A stretch of DNA of 64,000 nt from Corynebacterium urealyticum DSM 7109 (GTDB taxonomy: Bacteria; Actinomycetota; Actinomycetes; Mycobacteriales; Mycobacteriaceae): contig NC_010545.1 in assembly GCF_000069945.1 (NCBI RefSeq), positions 372,001 through 436,000 of the forward strand, in the 5' to 3' direction. Positions within the stretch are counted from its first letter, which is position 1. The number at the start of each line of letters is the position of its first letter. Positions 24,459 to 35,100 of this stretch are shown piece after piece. The notes under the pieces are model-generated. The model saw only the letters and a program-made list of their open reading frames with translations. It had not been told where the DNA came from and did not search any database. A program made the translations under genes and the position numbers.

Positions 24459-24821
24459 ATGACTGAAACTGTGAATTCCGCACGCGCCACCGCGCGCTTC
24501 GTGCGCGTCAGCCCGATGAAGGCACGCCGCGTGATCGACCTGGTCCGCGGTAAGTCCGTCGAGGACGCCCTGGCGATCCTGAAGTACGCCCCGCAGGCTG
24601 CTTCCGAGGACGTCGCCAAGGTTGTTGCCTCCGCAGCGGCTAACGCAGAGAACAACTTTGGTCTGGATCCGCGCACCCTGGTCATCTCCGAGGCATACGC
24701 CGACGAGGGCCCGACCATGCGTCGTTTCCGTCCGCGCGCTCAGGGTCGTGCTTTCCACATCCGTAAGCGCAGCAGCCACATCACCGTGGTAGTCGAGAGC
24801 CAGAAGGGAAGTGCTCAGTAG
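24459..24821 (+). CDS. rplV: 50S ribosomal protein L22
   Basis: 120 residues, ATG at 24459, two bases after rpsS. L22 motifs [20 protein letters not shown] and the tunnel hairpin [29 protein letters not shown] are intact; no insertion is seen in the macrolide-resistance loop. Its stop overlaps the rpsC GTG by one base. Confidence 0.98.
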   Translation: MTETVNSARATARFVRVSPMKARRVIDLVRGKSVEDALAILKYAPQAASEDVAKVVASAAANAENNFGLDPRTLVISEAYADEGPTMRRFRPRAQGRAFHIRKRSSHITVVVESQKGSAQ

Positions 24822-25567
24822 TGGGCCAGAAGATTCAACCCCACGGCCTCCGGCTGGGTATCACCTCCGATTGGCGGTCCCGCTGGTACGCCGACAAGCA
24901 GTACGCTGACTACCTTGCCGAAGACATCAAGATCCGCGAGTTCCTCTCCGAGGGCCTCGAGCGCGCGGGCATCGCGAACGTGGTCATCGAGCGCACGCAC
25001 GACCGTGTGCGCGTCGACATCCACACCGCACGTCCGGGCATCGTGATCGGCCGTCGTGGCTCCGAGGCTGACCGCATCCGCGGCAAGCTCGAGAAGCTCA
25101 CTGGCAAGCAGGTCCAGCTCAACATCCTCGAAGTCAAGAACGTTGATGCCAACGCTCAGCTGGTGGCTCAGTCCATCGCCGAGCAGCTGGTGAACCGTGT
25201 TGCATTCCGCCGCGCTATGCGCAAGGCAATCCAGGGTGCAATGCGTCAGCCACAGGTCAAGGGCATCAAGGTTGTCTGCTCCGGTCGCCTGGGCGGCGCG
25301 GAGATGGGTCGCACCGAGCGCTACCACGAGGGTCGCGTTCCGCTGCACACCCTCCGTGCCGAGATCGACTACGGCACCCACGAGGCCCACACCACCTTCG
25401 GCCGCATCGGCGTCAAGGTGTGGATCTACAAGGGTGACGTCGTCGGCGGTCGCCGCGAGTCCCTGATGAACGCTCGCGACGAGCGCCCGTCCCGCGGTGG
25501 TCGCCGTGAGCGCCCGCGCCGCGGTGGTGCACGCCGCCAGCGCGCCGAGAAGAAGCAGGAGGGCTAA
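24821..25567 (+). CDS. rpsC: 30S ribosomal protein S3
   Basis: 248 residues from GTG 24821, overlapping the rplV stop by one base. It starts [23 protein letters not shown] and contains the KH-domain motif [35 protein letters not shown]. The C-terminal tail is Arg-rich ([27 protein letters not shown]), longer than in E. coli and common in actinobacteria. Confidence 0.98.
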   Translation: MGQKIQPHGLRLGITSDWRSRWYADKQYADYLAEDIKIREFLSEGLERAGIANVVIERTHDRVRVDIHTARPGIVIGRRGSEADRIRGKLEKLTGKQVQLNILEVKNVDANAQLVAQSIAEQLVNRVAFRRAMRKAIQGAMRQPQVKGIKVVCSGRLGGAEMGRTERYHEGRVPLHTLRAEIDYGTHEAHTTFGRIGVKVWIYKGDVVGGRRESLMNARDERPSRGGRRERPRRGGARRQRAEKKQEG

Positions 25568-25573
25568 GAACAA

Positions 25574-25990
25574 ATGCTTATCCCCAAGCGCGTTAAGTTC
25601 CGCCGCCAGCACCGCCCGAACCGTAGCGGTATGTCCAAGGGCGGCAACCGTGTGACCTTCGGCGACTACGGCCTGCAGGCCCTGGAGCCGACCTACATCA
25701 CGAACCGTCAGATCGAGGCTGCACGTATTGCCATCAACCGCCACATTAAGCGTGGTGGCAAGGTGTGGATCAACATCTTCCCGGACCGTCCGCTGACCCA
25801 GAAGCCGCTCGGCGTGCGTATGGGTTCCGGTAAGGGCCCGGTTGAGAAGTGGGTCGCCAACGTCAAGCCTGGTCGCATCCTGTTCGAGATGTCGTACCCA
25901 GATGAGCAGGCTGCCATGGAGGCTTTGCGCCGCGCCGGCGCGAAGCTGCCATGCAAGGTGCGCATCGTGAAGAAGGAGGATCAGTTCTAA
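25574..25990 (+). CDS. rplP: 50S ribosomal protein L16
   Basis: 138 residues, ATG at 25574. Family start [39 protein letters not shown] and the [23 protein letters not shown] motif are present. It shapes the A site and the peptidyl-transferase region. Its stop overlaps the rpmC ATG by one base. Confidence 0.98.
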   Translation: MLIPKRVKFRRQHRPNRSGMSKGGNRVTFGDYGLQALEPTYITNRQIEAARIAINRHIKRGGKVWINIFPDRPLTQKPLGVRMGSGKGPVEKWVANVKPGRILFEMSYPDEQAAMEALRRAGAKLPCKVRIVKKEDQF

Positions 25991-26223
25991 TGGCTACTGG
26001 TATCCCAGCCTCTGAGCTCCGCGAGCTCAGCAACGAGGAGCTGACCACCCGCCTGAAGGAGAGCAAGGAAGAGCTGTTCAACCTTCGCTTCCAGATGGCG
26101 ACCGGCCAGCTGACCAACAACCGTCGTCTGAGCGTTGTCAAGAAGGACATCGCTCGCATCTACACGGTCCTGCGCGAGCGCGAGCTCGGGCTGTCGACCA
26201 ACCCTGGTGGTGACGCAGCATGA
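25990..26223 (+). CDS. rpmC: 50S ribosomal protein L29
   Basis: 77 residues. The start is ATG 25990 ([24 protein letters not shown]), preceded by AAGGAGGA inside rplP and overlapping its stop. A longer frame from further upstream is not L29-like. The two-helix motif with [19 protein letters not shown] is typical. It overlaps rpsQ by four bases. Confidence 0.96.
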   Translation: MATGIPASELRELSNEELTTRLKESKEELFNLRFQMATGQLTNNRRLSVVKKDIARIYTVLRERELGLSTNPGGDAA

Positions 26224-26498
26224 GTGAGGCTAACGTGAACAAGAAGGAAAAGGGCCAGAAGAAGGTCCGCACCGGCTACGTGGTCTCCGACAAGATGGCT
26301 AAGACCATCGTCGTCGAGCTGGAGGACCGCAAGCAGCACGCACTGTACGGCAAGATCATGCGCCGTAACTCTCGCGTGAAGGCTCACGATGAGGAAGGCC
26401 TCGCCGGTGTCGGCGACCGCGTCCGCATCGAGGAGACCCGCCCGCTGTCCAAGGACAAGCACTTCCGTCTCCTGGACATCGTAGAGAAGGCTCGCTAG
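26220..26498 (+). CDS. rpsQ: 30S ribosomal protein S17
   Basis: 92 residues, ATG at 26220. It has an N-terminal extension ([16 protein letters not shown]) common in actinobacteria, then [33 protein letters not shown] and the C-terminal [22 protein letters not shown]. It is the last gene of this S10 transcript: a strong terminator follows, and rplN, which normally comes next, is 30 kb away. Confidence 0.97.
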   Translation: MSEANVNKKEKGQKKVRTGYVVSDKMAKTIVVELEDRKQHALYGKIMRRNSRVKAHDEEGLAGVGDRVRIEETRPLSKDKHFRLLDIVEKAR

Positions 26499-26575
26499 TT
26501 TTCTCTAAGACTTTCCGGTCTTTGCCGGTGTGCTGATGTAAGTCAGTCGTGGTAAGGTGGAAATTCGCACTATAT

Positions 26576-26610
26576 ACCCGCCGTAGGCAACCGCCTATGG
26601 CGGGTCTTTT
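26576..26610 (+). terminator. terminator of the S10 operon
   Basis: 13-bp stem ACCCGCCGTAGGC / GCCTATGGCGGGT (26576-26588 with 26593-26605, one G-U pair), loop AACC, then CTTTT. It lies 78 bases after rpsQ and ends the ribosomal transcript before the siderophore island. Confidence 0.9.
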
Positions 26611-26641
26611 GCTATCCACGCCCCTTCTCAAAAGCTGCATA

Positions 26642-26660
26642 TTAGGTTATGCTAAGTTAA
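26642..26660. promoter_or_regulatory. DtxR-like iron box before the mbtH-ABC operon
   Basis: TTAGGTTATGCTAAGTTAA matches the DtxR consensus TTAGGTTAGCCTAACCTAA at 15 of 19 positions, with a perfect left arm. It lies 84 bases before the MbtH-like gene. Confidence 0.75.
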
Positions 26661-26743
26661 TTCACGCTTGCTGCACTTGTGCCACCACTTTGGCCAACGC
26701 AGCCCATAAACCCGTTATTTCCGCATCATGAGACAAGGAGCGC

Positions 26744-26974
26744 GTGTTGTCTAGCAACCCGTTTGATGACGAACAGGGCAGCTTCTTCGCCCTTATCAAC
26801 GACGAGGGACAGTACTCGTTGTGGCCTACGTTCGCCGCCGTGCCAGACGGATGGACCGTGGCTCTGGGAGACCCTTCCCGTGGCGTAGACGGCGGGGTAT
26901 CGCGGGACGAGGCGATGGAGTTCATCGACCGCGAGTGGACCACCTTGCAACCGGCAGGAAAGTCTCACGCTTAA
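26744..26974 (+). CDS. MbtH-like protein (NRPS adenylation partner)
   Basis: 76 residues from GTG 26744 (AAGGAG upstream; the adjacent TTG at 26747 is equally possible). The MbtH signature is complete: NPFDD near the start, N-D-E-G-Q-YSLWP, then VPDGWTVALG and ..DEAMEFIDREWTTLQP. MbtH proteins bind adenylation domains and are needed for their solubility or activity, so this one should serve the NRPS at 32111. The ABC gene begins immediately after its stop. In the coelichelin cluster of Streptomyces the equivalent is CchK. Confidence 0.93.
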   Translation: MLSSNPFDDEQGSFFALINDEGQYSLWPTFAAVPDGWTVALGDPSRGVDGGVSRDEAMEFIDREWTTLQPAGKSHA

Positions 26975-28792
26975 GTGAGTGCCGTACTTCCCACTGCTTC
27001 GCCTGGTGAGTCCGCTGCGGAGATTGGCCGCCTGCTCCGTCGCACCGCAACTCCAGCAATTAGTGCGGTGCTGTTCACTTTCGCCGGTGCCTTGCTCTCT
27101 CTGGTGCCCATTTATCTGCTGGCCAGCGTCATCGATGCGGTAGCCGCCGGTGACGGCAAGTCTGGCGTGCTGAAGGTGATTGTGTGGGCTGCCGTGGCGT
27201 GTGTTGGTACTGCCGTTGTCGCTGGCCTTGCGGAGGCGCTGACGGGTGTGACGATTGCCCAGGTAGTTGCGAAGTTGCGTGAGCGCGCCGTCGCCGCGGT
27301 GCTGAATCTGCCTTCCACCACGGTGGAGTCCCTGGGCCGGGGAGAGGTGCTGGGCCGAGTTGGTGCGGATGTCGCCGCGCTGGTGAGCAGTGCCCGCAAG
27401 TCGGTTCCATCGACCCTCAGCGCGCTGGTGATGGTCGTGGTGGCCAGCGCTGGAATAGCGGGGTTGGATTGGCGCCTCGCGTTGGCGGGGCTGTGCGGGA
27501 TTCCGTTCTATGCGCTGGGGTTGCGATGGTATCTTCCTCGTTCTGCCCCTTTGTATCGACGCCAACGCGAATTAGAAGCCGGTGTCATCGGTTCCTTGCA
27601 AGGTTCTATGGAGGGCATTCGTTCGGTTCGTTCGCATCGGCTGGTGGATAGCCGCCAAGGTCTCACCAGGCGCTACGCGCAGGCTTCGCGGGACGAATCA
27701 ATCGCTGCGTTTCGTGTGTTTTCCGGGCTGGTGGCGCGGGAGAACTTCGCGGAGTTCATGGGGTTGTCAGCCCTGTCTGTCGTAGGCTGGTTGCTCTTCC
27801 GCGAAGATGCGGTGACGGTGGGCGAGATCTCGGCAGCGTTGATTCTGTTCCACCGTCAGTTCGTGCCGATCGGCACGATTCTGTTCACCTTTGATGAACT
27901 GCAGCGCAGCGGGGCGGCCTTGGGGCGCATCGTGGGACTCATTCGCTTCGCGGGTGCGGATACGCCACAGCCGATTGATGACTACTCCTCGCATCGGCAG
28001 AGTCCAGCTGTAGAGGTCAAGGGCCTGAATTATCGGTACGAGGATGGCCCAGAGATCTTGCATGACTTGGCGTTCCACATCCCTGCGGGGTGCACGGTAT
28101 GCGTGGTCGGCGGATCGGGAGCTGGCAAGTCCACGGTTGCGGAAATTGTCTCTGGAACCCTCGAGATGGCAGAGCCGGGTGTGATCACCGTTGGGGGGTG
28201 CGACGTGGTGGGAATGAGTGCGCAAGAAAGAAGCTCGATCTTTTGCGTTGCCTCCCAGGAAAACTACGTCTTCGCGATGAGTTTGCGCGATAATCTCCTG
28301 CTGGCAGCCGAAGGTGCCAGCGACGCAGAAATATGGGATGCGCTGCGCCGAACCGGTGCGGAAGATTGGTGCACATCCTTGTCCCATGGCGACAAGCAGG
28401 GCTTAGACACAATGCTGGGCGAAGGGGGCCTGCACGTAGATGCGGTGGCGGCACAGCGTCTGGCGCTGGCCAGGGTGGCATTGTCTCGGGCTGGCGTCGT
28501 CATTCTTGACGAATCAACGGCCGAAGATGACGGTGACCTCGAGGAAACACAGCAATCACACGAGGCCTTTTCGATGTCCTTGGAGGACGCTGCCCGCGCG
28601 GCGATCCGCGGACGGACGGCGATGGTGATTGCGCACCGGCTCAGCCAAGCAACCTCCGCCGATAGCGTGGTGGTGATGGAGCGCGGGCGCGTGGTGGAAA
28701 CAGGTACGCACGAGGAGCTGGCAGCAAGAAACGGAACATATGCCGATATGTGGACCGCCTGGAATGAGCAGGGGAGGCAGGCGCGTGTCTGA
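26975..28792 (+). CDS. ABC exporter half 1 (TMD-NBD), degenerate signature motif
   Basis: 605 residues from GTG 26975, directly abutting the mbtH stop. Residues 20-310 hold about six membrane helices of the exporter type. The nucleotide-binding domain has Walker A GGSGAGKST near 380, a Q-loop (SQENYVFAMS), Walker B VVILDEST with its catalytic Glu and the H-loop AHRLS. The place of the LSGGQ signature reads GLHVDAVAAQRLALAR, so the signature is lost. The partner encoded next has the opposite defects, implying an obligate heterodimer. Inferred role: export of the siderophore, like CchG/CchI. An IrtAB-like import role is the main alternative. Confidence 0.85.
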   Translation: MSAVLPTASPGESAAEIGRLLRRTATPAISAVLFTFAGALLSLVPIYLLASVIDAVAAGDGKSGVLKVIVWAAVACVGTAVVAGLAEALTGVTIAQVVAKLRERAVAAVLNLPSTTVESLGRGEVLGRVGADVAALVSSARKSVPSTLSALVMVVVASAGIAGLDWRLALAGLCGIPFYALGLRWYLPRSAPLYRRQRELEAGVIGSLQGSMEGIRSVRSHRLVDSRQGLTRRYAQASRDESIAAFRVFSGLVARENFAEFMGLSALSVVGWLLFREDAVTVGEISAALILFHRQFVPIGTILFTFDELQRSGAALGRIVGLIRFAGADTPQPIDDYSSHRQSPAVEVKGLNYRYEDGPEILHDLAFHIPAGCTVCVVGGSGAGKSTVAEIVSGTLEMAEPGVITVGGCDVVGMSAQERSSIFCVASQENYVFAMSLRDNLLLAAEGASDAEIWDALRRTGAEDWCTSLSHGDKQGLDTMLGEGGLHVDAVAAQRLALARVALSRAGVVILDESTAEDDGDLEETQQSHEAFSMSLEDAARAAIRGRTAMVIAHRLSQATSADSVVVMERGRVVETGTHEELAARNGTYADMWTAWNEQGRQARV

Positions 28793-30512
28793 CAACAAGG
28801 TGGTGACGCTGCGCGGGCTGGTCAGAAAAAATTCTCGCGCGATGGCTCTGAGTGGCTTGTTGCTGAGCATCTACCACGTGGCAGAAGCCATGATTGCGGT
28901 GTTACTGGGATGGTTGGCGCACAGTCTTATCGCTAGCGAGAATGTGTGGCACCTGGTGGGTGGAATCGCAGCCTTAGGCGCTACGCTGGCGACGGTGTCT
29001 GTGAGCTGGCAGACAGGGTTCCGGATACTGCAGGCTACGTCGGCTCGGAACGTATGTGAATTGCGGGCAGGCATCACCTCGCAGGTGGTGAGCCATGGTG
29101 GGCATTCCGACGATGCGGACAGTCTGCCTCGCCAGGAATTGCCCACGGTGGTGGGTGAAGACGTGGTGCAGGCGGTAGACATCATCGAAGTGGTCCCGGT
29201 GGGGATCAGTGCGCTGGTGGGAGCCATTTTCTGCACGATTGTTCTGGCGCTGATTGATCTGCCACTGGGAGTGGTGGTGTTGGTGCTCAGCGCGGTGGTG
29301 TTGATAGTCCTGCACCGGCTGTCTCAGATCATTGAACGCCGCGCGGAGCGGCAACAAACTCTGCTCGCGCGAGTGACCGCGCGCATGACCGACATTCTGC
29401 AGGGGCTGCCGGTGATCTCGGGAGTGGCTGGCGCGCATCCGGCCTACCGTGGATATGCGCGTAAATCTGAAGAGGCGTGTGCGGATGCTCGGAAGCTCGC
29501 GTGGGTCAGCGGAGGTTATGAAGCCGTGGCGATGGGCAGCAATGTGCTGTTGCTGAGTGCGGTGGGCCTGTACGCGGGCTATCGAACCATTTCCGGCGAT
29601 GTGACGTTGGGGGAGTTGGTCACCGTGGTGGCGCTGTCACAATTTATCGCGGAGCCGATGCGGCAGTGCAGCAGAATGCCGCGCTTCATTGGATTGGCGA
29701 GGGCTTCCGTTCGGAGGCTGCAGCGCGTGGCGGAAGCTCAGCGGCTGCGTGAGGGGCAGGGCGTGCCATCTGCTCAGATTGGCACGCCTGCCATTTCCAT
29801 GCGCGGTGGAGACGGTGAGGCCGAAGGAGACGGCGAGGTCGAGGGATCAGAGCAGGCTTCCGTGGCGTTCGCAGAGGGGCGACTGACGGTGGTGCACTGT
29901 TCAGCCGCATGGGCAGATGCTCTGGTGGATGCGTTGGTCGCGGGGGAGTCGATGGAGCTTGGCTCCCTGACTAGGCCACAAACTCAACAACTGTGGATCC
30001 GGGGGCGCGATATTTGCGAGATCTCGGTAGACGATGTGCGTTCCGCTGTGCTTGCCGAGCCTCGGAAGCCGGCATTGTTTGGGGACACAGTGGGGCAGGC
30101 GGTGCTGCGGAGCTCTGGAGAGGGCAGGGCGGAGGATGCAGTAGACATTCTTAACGCCTTAGGGCTCGATGAACTGGCGCCGGGGGCGGCTCATTCAGCC
30201 GGGGTATTGGATCACGAGCTGACCGAAGGTGCGCGCAATCTTTCCGGTGGTCAGCGGCAGCGGCTGGGATTGGCACGAGCGCTACTGGCTGAGCCGGAGA
30301 TGTTGGTGATGGTTGATCCGGTCTCGTCAGTGGATTCAATGACGGGCATGAAAGTGGCGCGTGCGGTGAGAGATATTCGCCGCGGGCGTACCACGGTGGT
30401 CCTGTGTGTGGGGAGGGCCTTCCAGTCGGTAGCCGAGGACGTAGTTGATGTGAAGCCTCTAGCTGGGAGTTTGCGGACGCGGGGTGAGCAATTCCCGCTA
30501 GGGGGTTGTTGA
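28785..30512 (+). CDS. ABC exporter half 2 (TMD-NBD), degenerate Walker A and B
   Basis: 575 residues from GTG 28785, chosen for GGGGAGG seven bases upstream and an 8-base overlap with the previous gene. The membrane domain spans about residues 10-310. In the NBD the Walker A position reads VVHCSAAWADALVDAL with no GxxGxGKS/T. The signature NLSGGQRQRLGLARALL is perfect. Walker B is LVMVDPVSSVD, with Pro in place of the catalytic Glu, and the H-loop His is missing (VVLCVGRAF). It should pair with the protein encoded upstream so that only one ATP site, built from that protein's Walker motifs and this signature, is active. Same operon as mbtH. Confidence 0.85.
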   Translation: MSDNKVVTLRGLVRKNSRAMALSGLLLSIYHVAEAMIAVLLGWLAHSLIASENVWHLVGGIAALGATLATVSVSWQTGFRILQATSARNVCELRAGITSQVVSHGGHSDDADSLPRQELPTVVGEDVVQAVDIIEVVPVGISALVGAIFCTIVLALIDLPLGVVVLVLSAVVLIVLHRLSQIIERRAERQQTLLARVTARMTDILQGLPVISGVAGAHPAYRGYARKSEEACADARKLAWVSGGYEAVAMGSNVLLLSAVGLYAGYRTISGDVTLGELVTVVALSQFIAEPMRQCSRMPRFIGLARASVRRLQRVAEAQRLREGQGVPSAQIGTPAISMRGGDGEAEGDGEVEGSEQASVAFAEGRLTVVHCSAAWADALVDALVAGESMELGSLTRPQTQQLWIRGRDICEISVDDVRSAVLAEPRKPALFGDTVGQAVLRSSGEGRAEDAVDILNALGLDELAPGAAHSAGVLDHELTEGARNLSGGQRQRLGLARALLAEPEMLVMVDPVSSVDSMTGMKVARAVRDIRRGRTTVVLCVGRAFQSVAEDVVDVKPLAGSLRTRGEQFPLGGC

Positions 30513-30522
30513 GCAATAGAAG

Positions 30523-30541
30523 ATAGGTTAGCCTACCCTTT
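30523..30541. promoter_or_regulatory. DtxR-like iron box before the monooxygenase-NRPS operon
   Basis: ATAGGTTAGCCTACCCTTT matches the DtxR consensus at 15 of 19 positions, including the whole core AGGTTAGCCTA. A partial second copy (GCCTACCCTAAG) follows at 30547-30558. The boxes lie 50-70 bases before the start of the monooxygenase gene. Confidence 0.8.
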
Positions 30542-30591
30542 GCATTGCCTACCCTAAGAAGTTGGTTGGCGCATCCTACAGAGAGGCCATA

Positions 30592-32010
30592 GTGACCATC
30601 ATCGATCGTCAAGCTCAGACATCCGCAGAGCGCAGTACCCACGAAAATTCCGTCCGCGACATCGTCGGGATCGGCATCGGCCCCGGAAACCTCGGGCTCG
30701 CGGTAGCTATCGAAGAGCAAGCTCCAGAACTCGATGCACTCTTTGTGGAAGCCCGCCCGGAATTCAACTGGCACCCAGGCATGCTCCTCGAAGGATCCAA
30801 CATGCAGATCAGCTTCCTTAAAGACCTGGTTACGGTGCGCAATCCGCAGAGCCGCTTCAGCTTCATCAACTACTTGCATCACAGCGACCGCTTGATTGAT
30901 TTCATTAACCGCCAAACCTTCACCCCGGAACGCGTGGAATTCGCCGATTACCTCCGATGGATCGCGGATCACATCACCGTGGACACGCAGTACAACACCA
31001 CCGTGACGTCCATCGAGACGCTTCCGGAACCGGCCGCAGACGGAGCTCGTTTTGTGGTGCACGTCCGCAGGAAGTTAGGAAGCGGTGAGTCCGAAGGGCA
31101 GCGAGCTCAGCAGTCGGAGTCCATTCGCTGCCGCAACGTGGTGGTTGCCCGCGGTCTGGAAGCCAAGATGCCTGCGTGGGCAGAGGACAGCTCCTTGGAC
31201 ACCTCGCGCATCTTCCACAACATCGATTTGCTCCCGCGCACCAAGAAGCTGCTGAACAGTGGGTGGGATATCCGCCGAGCTTTGGTGATCGGCGCGGGCC
31301 AGTCCGCAGCCGAGGCCATCCGGTACTTCCACGATTGCCCGCATATCGATACCGTCACGGGCAGCTTGAACAGCTACGGCTTCATCCCCGCCGATGACAG
31401 CCCCTTCGCCAATCGGGTGTTCGACCCGGAGGCCGTTGATGACTTCTTCCATGCGCCCGATGCGATCCGCAACGAGCTGTTGATCCGCCACCGGTACACC
31501 AATTACGCCTGCGTGGAATCTGAGCTCCTCGATGAGCTCCACGACCGTCAGTATCGGGAAAGCGTCACCGGGCGTCAGCGGCTCGATATTCGCCGGACCA
31601 CGGAGGTGCTCGGTGCGCGTAATTGTTCCGACGGCAGCGTCGACGTGGACATTCGCCACCGAGTAACCGGAGACGTGGTGACAGAAAACTTTGACGTGGT
31701 GGTGTGCGCCACGGGCTTCCGATCTCGCGGTCTTGCGGGGATTCACGCTGATAGTCACGGCAGTGAAGAATTCACCGTCACTAGGGATTACGGCGCCGTG
31801 CTCAATGGCGAGCGCGTGCCAGGACTCTTCGTGCAGGGAGCAACTGAGGCCACGCATGGACTCGGTTCCACGTTGCTCTCCAACATCGCGACCCGCTCCG
31901 GGGAACTGGTGGAGGCCATCACGGGACAGCAACGCACGCATCGTGCGCCGGCGGATGAAGATCTCCGCTCCGAGCAACATCGGGATTCTTCGCACCTGAT
32001 CGCAGGCTGA
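30592..32010 (+). CDS. L-ornithine N5-monooxygenase (siderophore; CchB/PvdA/SidA family)
   Basis: 472 residues from GTG 30592 (GAGAGG upstream). The FAD-binding motif GIGIGPGN is at residues 26-33. FNWHPGMLLEGSNMQISFLKDLVTVRNPQSRFSFINYL is the family's conserved active-site block. The NADPH motif VIGAGQSAAEA lies near 232, and the C-terminal ATGF motif (CATGFRSRGL) is present. It hydroxylates the side-chain amine of free ornithine (or less likely lysine) before activation by the NRPS; the adenylation codes next door argue for ornithine. Probably cotranscribed with the NRPS, 100 bases downstream. Confidence 0.92.
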   Translation: MTIIDRQAQTSAERSTHENSVRDIVGIGIGPGNLGLAVAIEEQAPELDALFVEARPEFNWHPGMLLEGSNMQISFLKDLVTVRNPQSRFSFINYLHHSDRLIDFINRQTFTPERVEFADYLRWIADHITVDTQYNTTVTSIETLPEPAADGARFVVHVRRKLGSGESEGQRAQQSESIRCRNVVVARGLEAKMPAWAEDSSLDTSRIFHNIDLLPRTKKLLNSGWDIRRALVIGAGQSAAEAIRYFHDCPHIDTVTGSLNSYGFIPADDSPFANRVFDPEAVDDFFHAPDAIRNELLIRHRYTNYACVESELLDELHDRQYRESVTGRQRLDIRRTTEVLGARNCSDGSVDVDIRHRVTGDVVTENFDVVVCATGFRSRGLAGIHADSHGSEEFTVTRDYGAVLNGERVPGLFVQGATEATHGLGSTLLSNIATRSGELVEAITGQQRTHRAPADEDLRSEQHRDSSHLIAG

Positions 32011-32110
32011 TTTTCCCGAGCCGTGCTCCGCGCGAGGTTGGCTGACACCTAGCCCGACGTCCGCCATCCGCGTCTGATTCCCTGTTTCCCCATCAACCGA
32101 AAGGCTCTTT

Positions 32111-35100
32111 GTGCCCACCCGATCGTCTGCTCACACTCCGTTTTCCTCTGGCGATACGCTTGCTTCTCGAGATGGCGGCGCCGTCATCGGTCATGGCCGC
32201 AGTGAACAGGATCGGATCGCCCAGCAGCGCATATGGAATGACACGGATCAGGATCGCGATCGCCCGGACCTGATTAGCCTGCTCCTGCAGCATGCGCAGG
32301 AGACCCCGGATGCGCTCGCAGTGGTGGATGACCGGCACAGACTGACCTATGCGCAGCTCGTCGCCCATGCAACTGCTGTAGCGCGAAATTTGCGGGAACA
32401 CGGTATTGACGCTGGTCAGAGTGTGGGAATCTCCCTGCCGCGCAGCGCGGAGATGGTGGTGGGTATCGTCGCCACGTTGCTCGCCGGTGGCAGTTTTGTC
32501 CCGCTAGACCCCTCGTGGCCGCAGGCGCGCCGGGAATCCGTCACCCACGATGCCAGCCTGAGCTTCGTACTCACGCCGGACAACTGCGCGCTCACCGAAG
32601 ACGCGCTATTCGACCTCGATGCCACCCGCGAGCTGTTCACCCCGCCGTCCACGGACAGCGTTGCGTACGTCATCTTTACCTCTGGCAGCACCGGCCGCCC
32701 AAAGGGCGCAATGATCCGCCACGGTGCGATCGTGGAGCGCTTGCTCTGGCAGCGCGATCAGATCCTGTTCTTCGGCCGCGATGATGCCTCCCTGTTCAAG
32801 GCACCGCTGGCTTTTGATATCTCCATCAATGAGATCTTCCTGCCGCTGGTTTGCGGGGGCCGCGTAGTGGTGGCCGCGCCGGGCGTGGAGCAAGACCCCC
32901 AACGCTTGGCCCGCCTCATCCATCGCGAGGGCGTGACGTTTGCGTATCTGGTTTCGAGTGTTCTCGACGTCATGCTCAAACAGGCCGAAGGCACGAATCT
33001 ATTAGACAGCTTGCGGCATGTCTGGTGTGGCGGAGAGATGCTCACCCAGGCGCTGTTCCGTCGCTTTCGCCAGCAGCTGGCCATCCCGCTGTACCACGGG
33101 TACGGGCCAGCGGAAGCTACCATCGGTGTCTCCCACGTCATCTACCGTGACGACGAGGATCGCCTCAACACGAGCATCGGTGTGGCCAATCCCAACTGTC
33201 GGCTCTATGTGCTCGATGAGCACCTGCGGGTGGTTCCAGACCAAGAAATTGGTGAACTCTATGTGGCCGGATTCCTGCTGGCCAAGGGGTATATCAATGC
33301 CCCAGGACTCACGGCCAGCCGCTTTGTTGCGGATGTGTTTGCGTCGGACGGAACCCGGATGTACCGCACGGGAGACCTGGTGCGCCGGCACAACGACGGC
33401 TCGCTGGAATTCGTGGGGCGGGCCGATAATCAGGTGAAAATCCGTGGCATGCGTCTGGAGTTAGAGGACGTGGAATCTGCGCTGGTGGGACACCCAGATG
33501 TGGAGGCGGCGAGCGTGATTGCTCGGGAGGGGCGACTGCTGGGCTACGTGACGGTGACTGCGGGCCTCGTGGGTGCTGCGATCCGTAGTTGGTGTGCCGA
33601 GGTACTGCCCGAATACATGGTGCCCGCGATTATCACCGTCATGGATGAGTTGCCGCGGACGGCCAACGGAAAAGTGGATCGGAAGGCACTGCCGGAACCT
33701 GATTGGAGCTCGCTCACTGATGCCCCGGCCGATGCTGAACGTGACGGGGAAACCGTTGCTCTGCTCGCGGAGGCAATGGCTGAAGCATTGGGGGTTAGCG
33801 CGGTGGGTGCGGAGACGGACTTCTTCGATATCGGTGGCGATAGCCTGCGGGCCATCACCCTGGTCTCGGCTCTGGGACGGCGCGGGGTGGAGGTGAGTGT
33901 GGGAGATATTTTCTCTGCGCGCACTCCACAGCAACTGGCTCGGTGCGCCGAAGAGCGCGGAACCTTCGTGCAGGATCCAGACGATGAACCAACCGGTGAG
34001 GTGCAGTCGCTGCCGATTCTGCGCTGGTTCGATTCCATTACTGATCACGTGGACGGCTTCATTCAGTCCGTGGAGTTTTCAGTTCCAGAAGATGTGGATG
34101 CGCAGCTGGCCGGGCGAATGGTGGCTGACGTGCTGCAGGCGCACCCTGCACTGCGGGCCCGTGTGCAGCGGAATCCCTTGCGGCTGGAACTCCCGGAGGG
34201 TCCTGGCGAAGAAGCGGTGGCGATCCACCCCACCACGGACATCGCTGCGCTTTCTGAACTGCTGGATCCGGCAGTCGGAGTGGTGGTAGCGGCTGGGCTG
34301 GTGCCCGGAAGATTGCGCCTGGTGGTGCATCACCTGGTGGTCGATGGCGTGTCATGGAACATTATCGGCGAGGACCTCGCCGCGGCGTATCGCGGGGAAC
34401 AGCTCGCGCCGGAGCGGACGTCCCTGCGCCGATGGACGCAGCTGCTGCAACAGGCCGTTGATACTGGCGAATTCGCGGAGGATGCCAATAGTTCCCTGCC
34501 CCCATTGCCGAGTGCGGATGAACCTCTGCGGGACCCGCAGGTGCCAGCGCTTGCTGATAGTCCCGAGAAAGCGCCCACAGTCCGTGAGGAGCGCAGCGTG
34601 GTACATGAGGCATCAGTGCAGATCACGGACGAATTACTGGGTGCGGTGCCCCACGCTTTCCGCACGGGGGCGAATTCCGTATTGCTTACGGCATTGAGCG
34701 TGGCGTTGGCGCGTTGGCGTCGAAACAAACAAACATGGACCCTGGTGGAGATGGAGGGGCACGGCCGCGAAACCCGATTCGTACCCGGGCCACAGGGCAG
34801 GGAAGCGGACCTCTCACGCACCGTGGGCTGGTTCACCTGCCTATATCCCATGCTGATCGACCCCACCCGGGCGGCAGTGCAGGAGGCTTCCGCGGCGACC
34901 GAGGGCCACATCGCGCCGCTAGCGCTGGCACTCAATGCAGTGAAAGACCAGCTCGCGGCCATCCCCGGCAACGGCGTTCCTTACCAGGCCCACACCTGGT
35001 TGCATCAGTCCGCGAAGACCCCTCCGCAGGCACAGGTGCTGTTCAACTACTTGGGGCGCGTATCCGCAGGAGCACAAGATTTCGCTCCCGCGGGTTCCAC

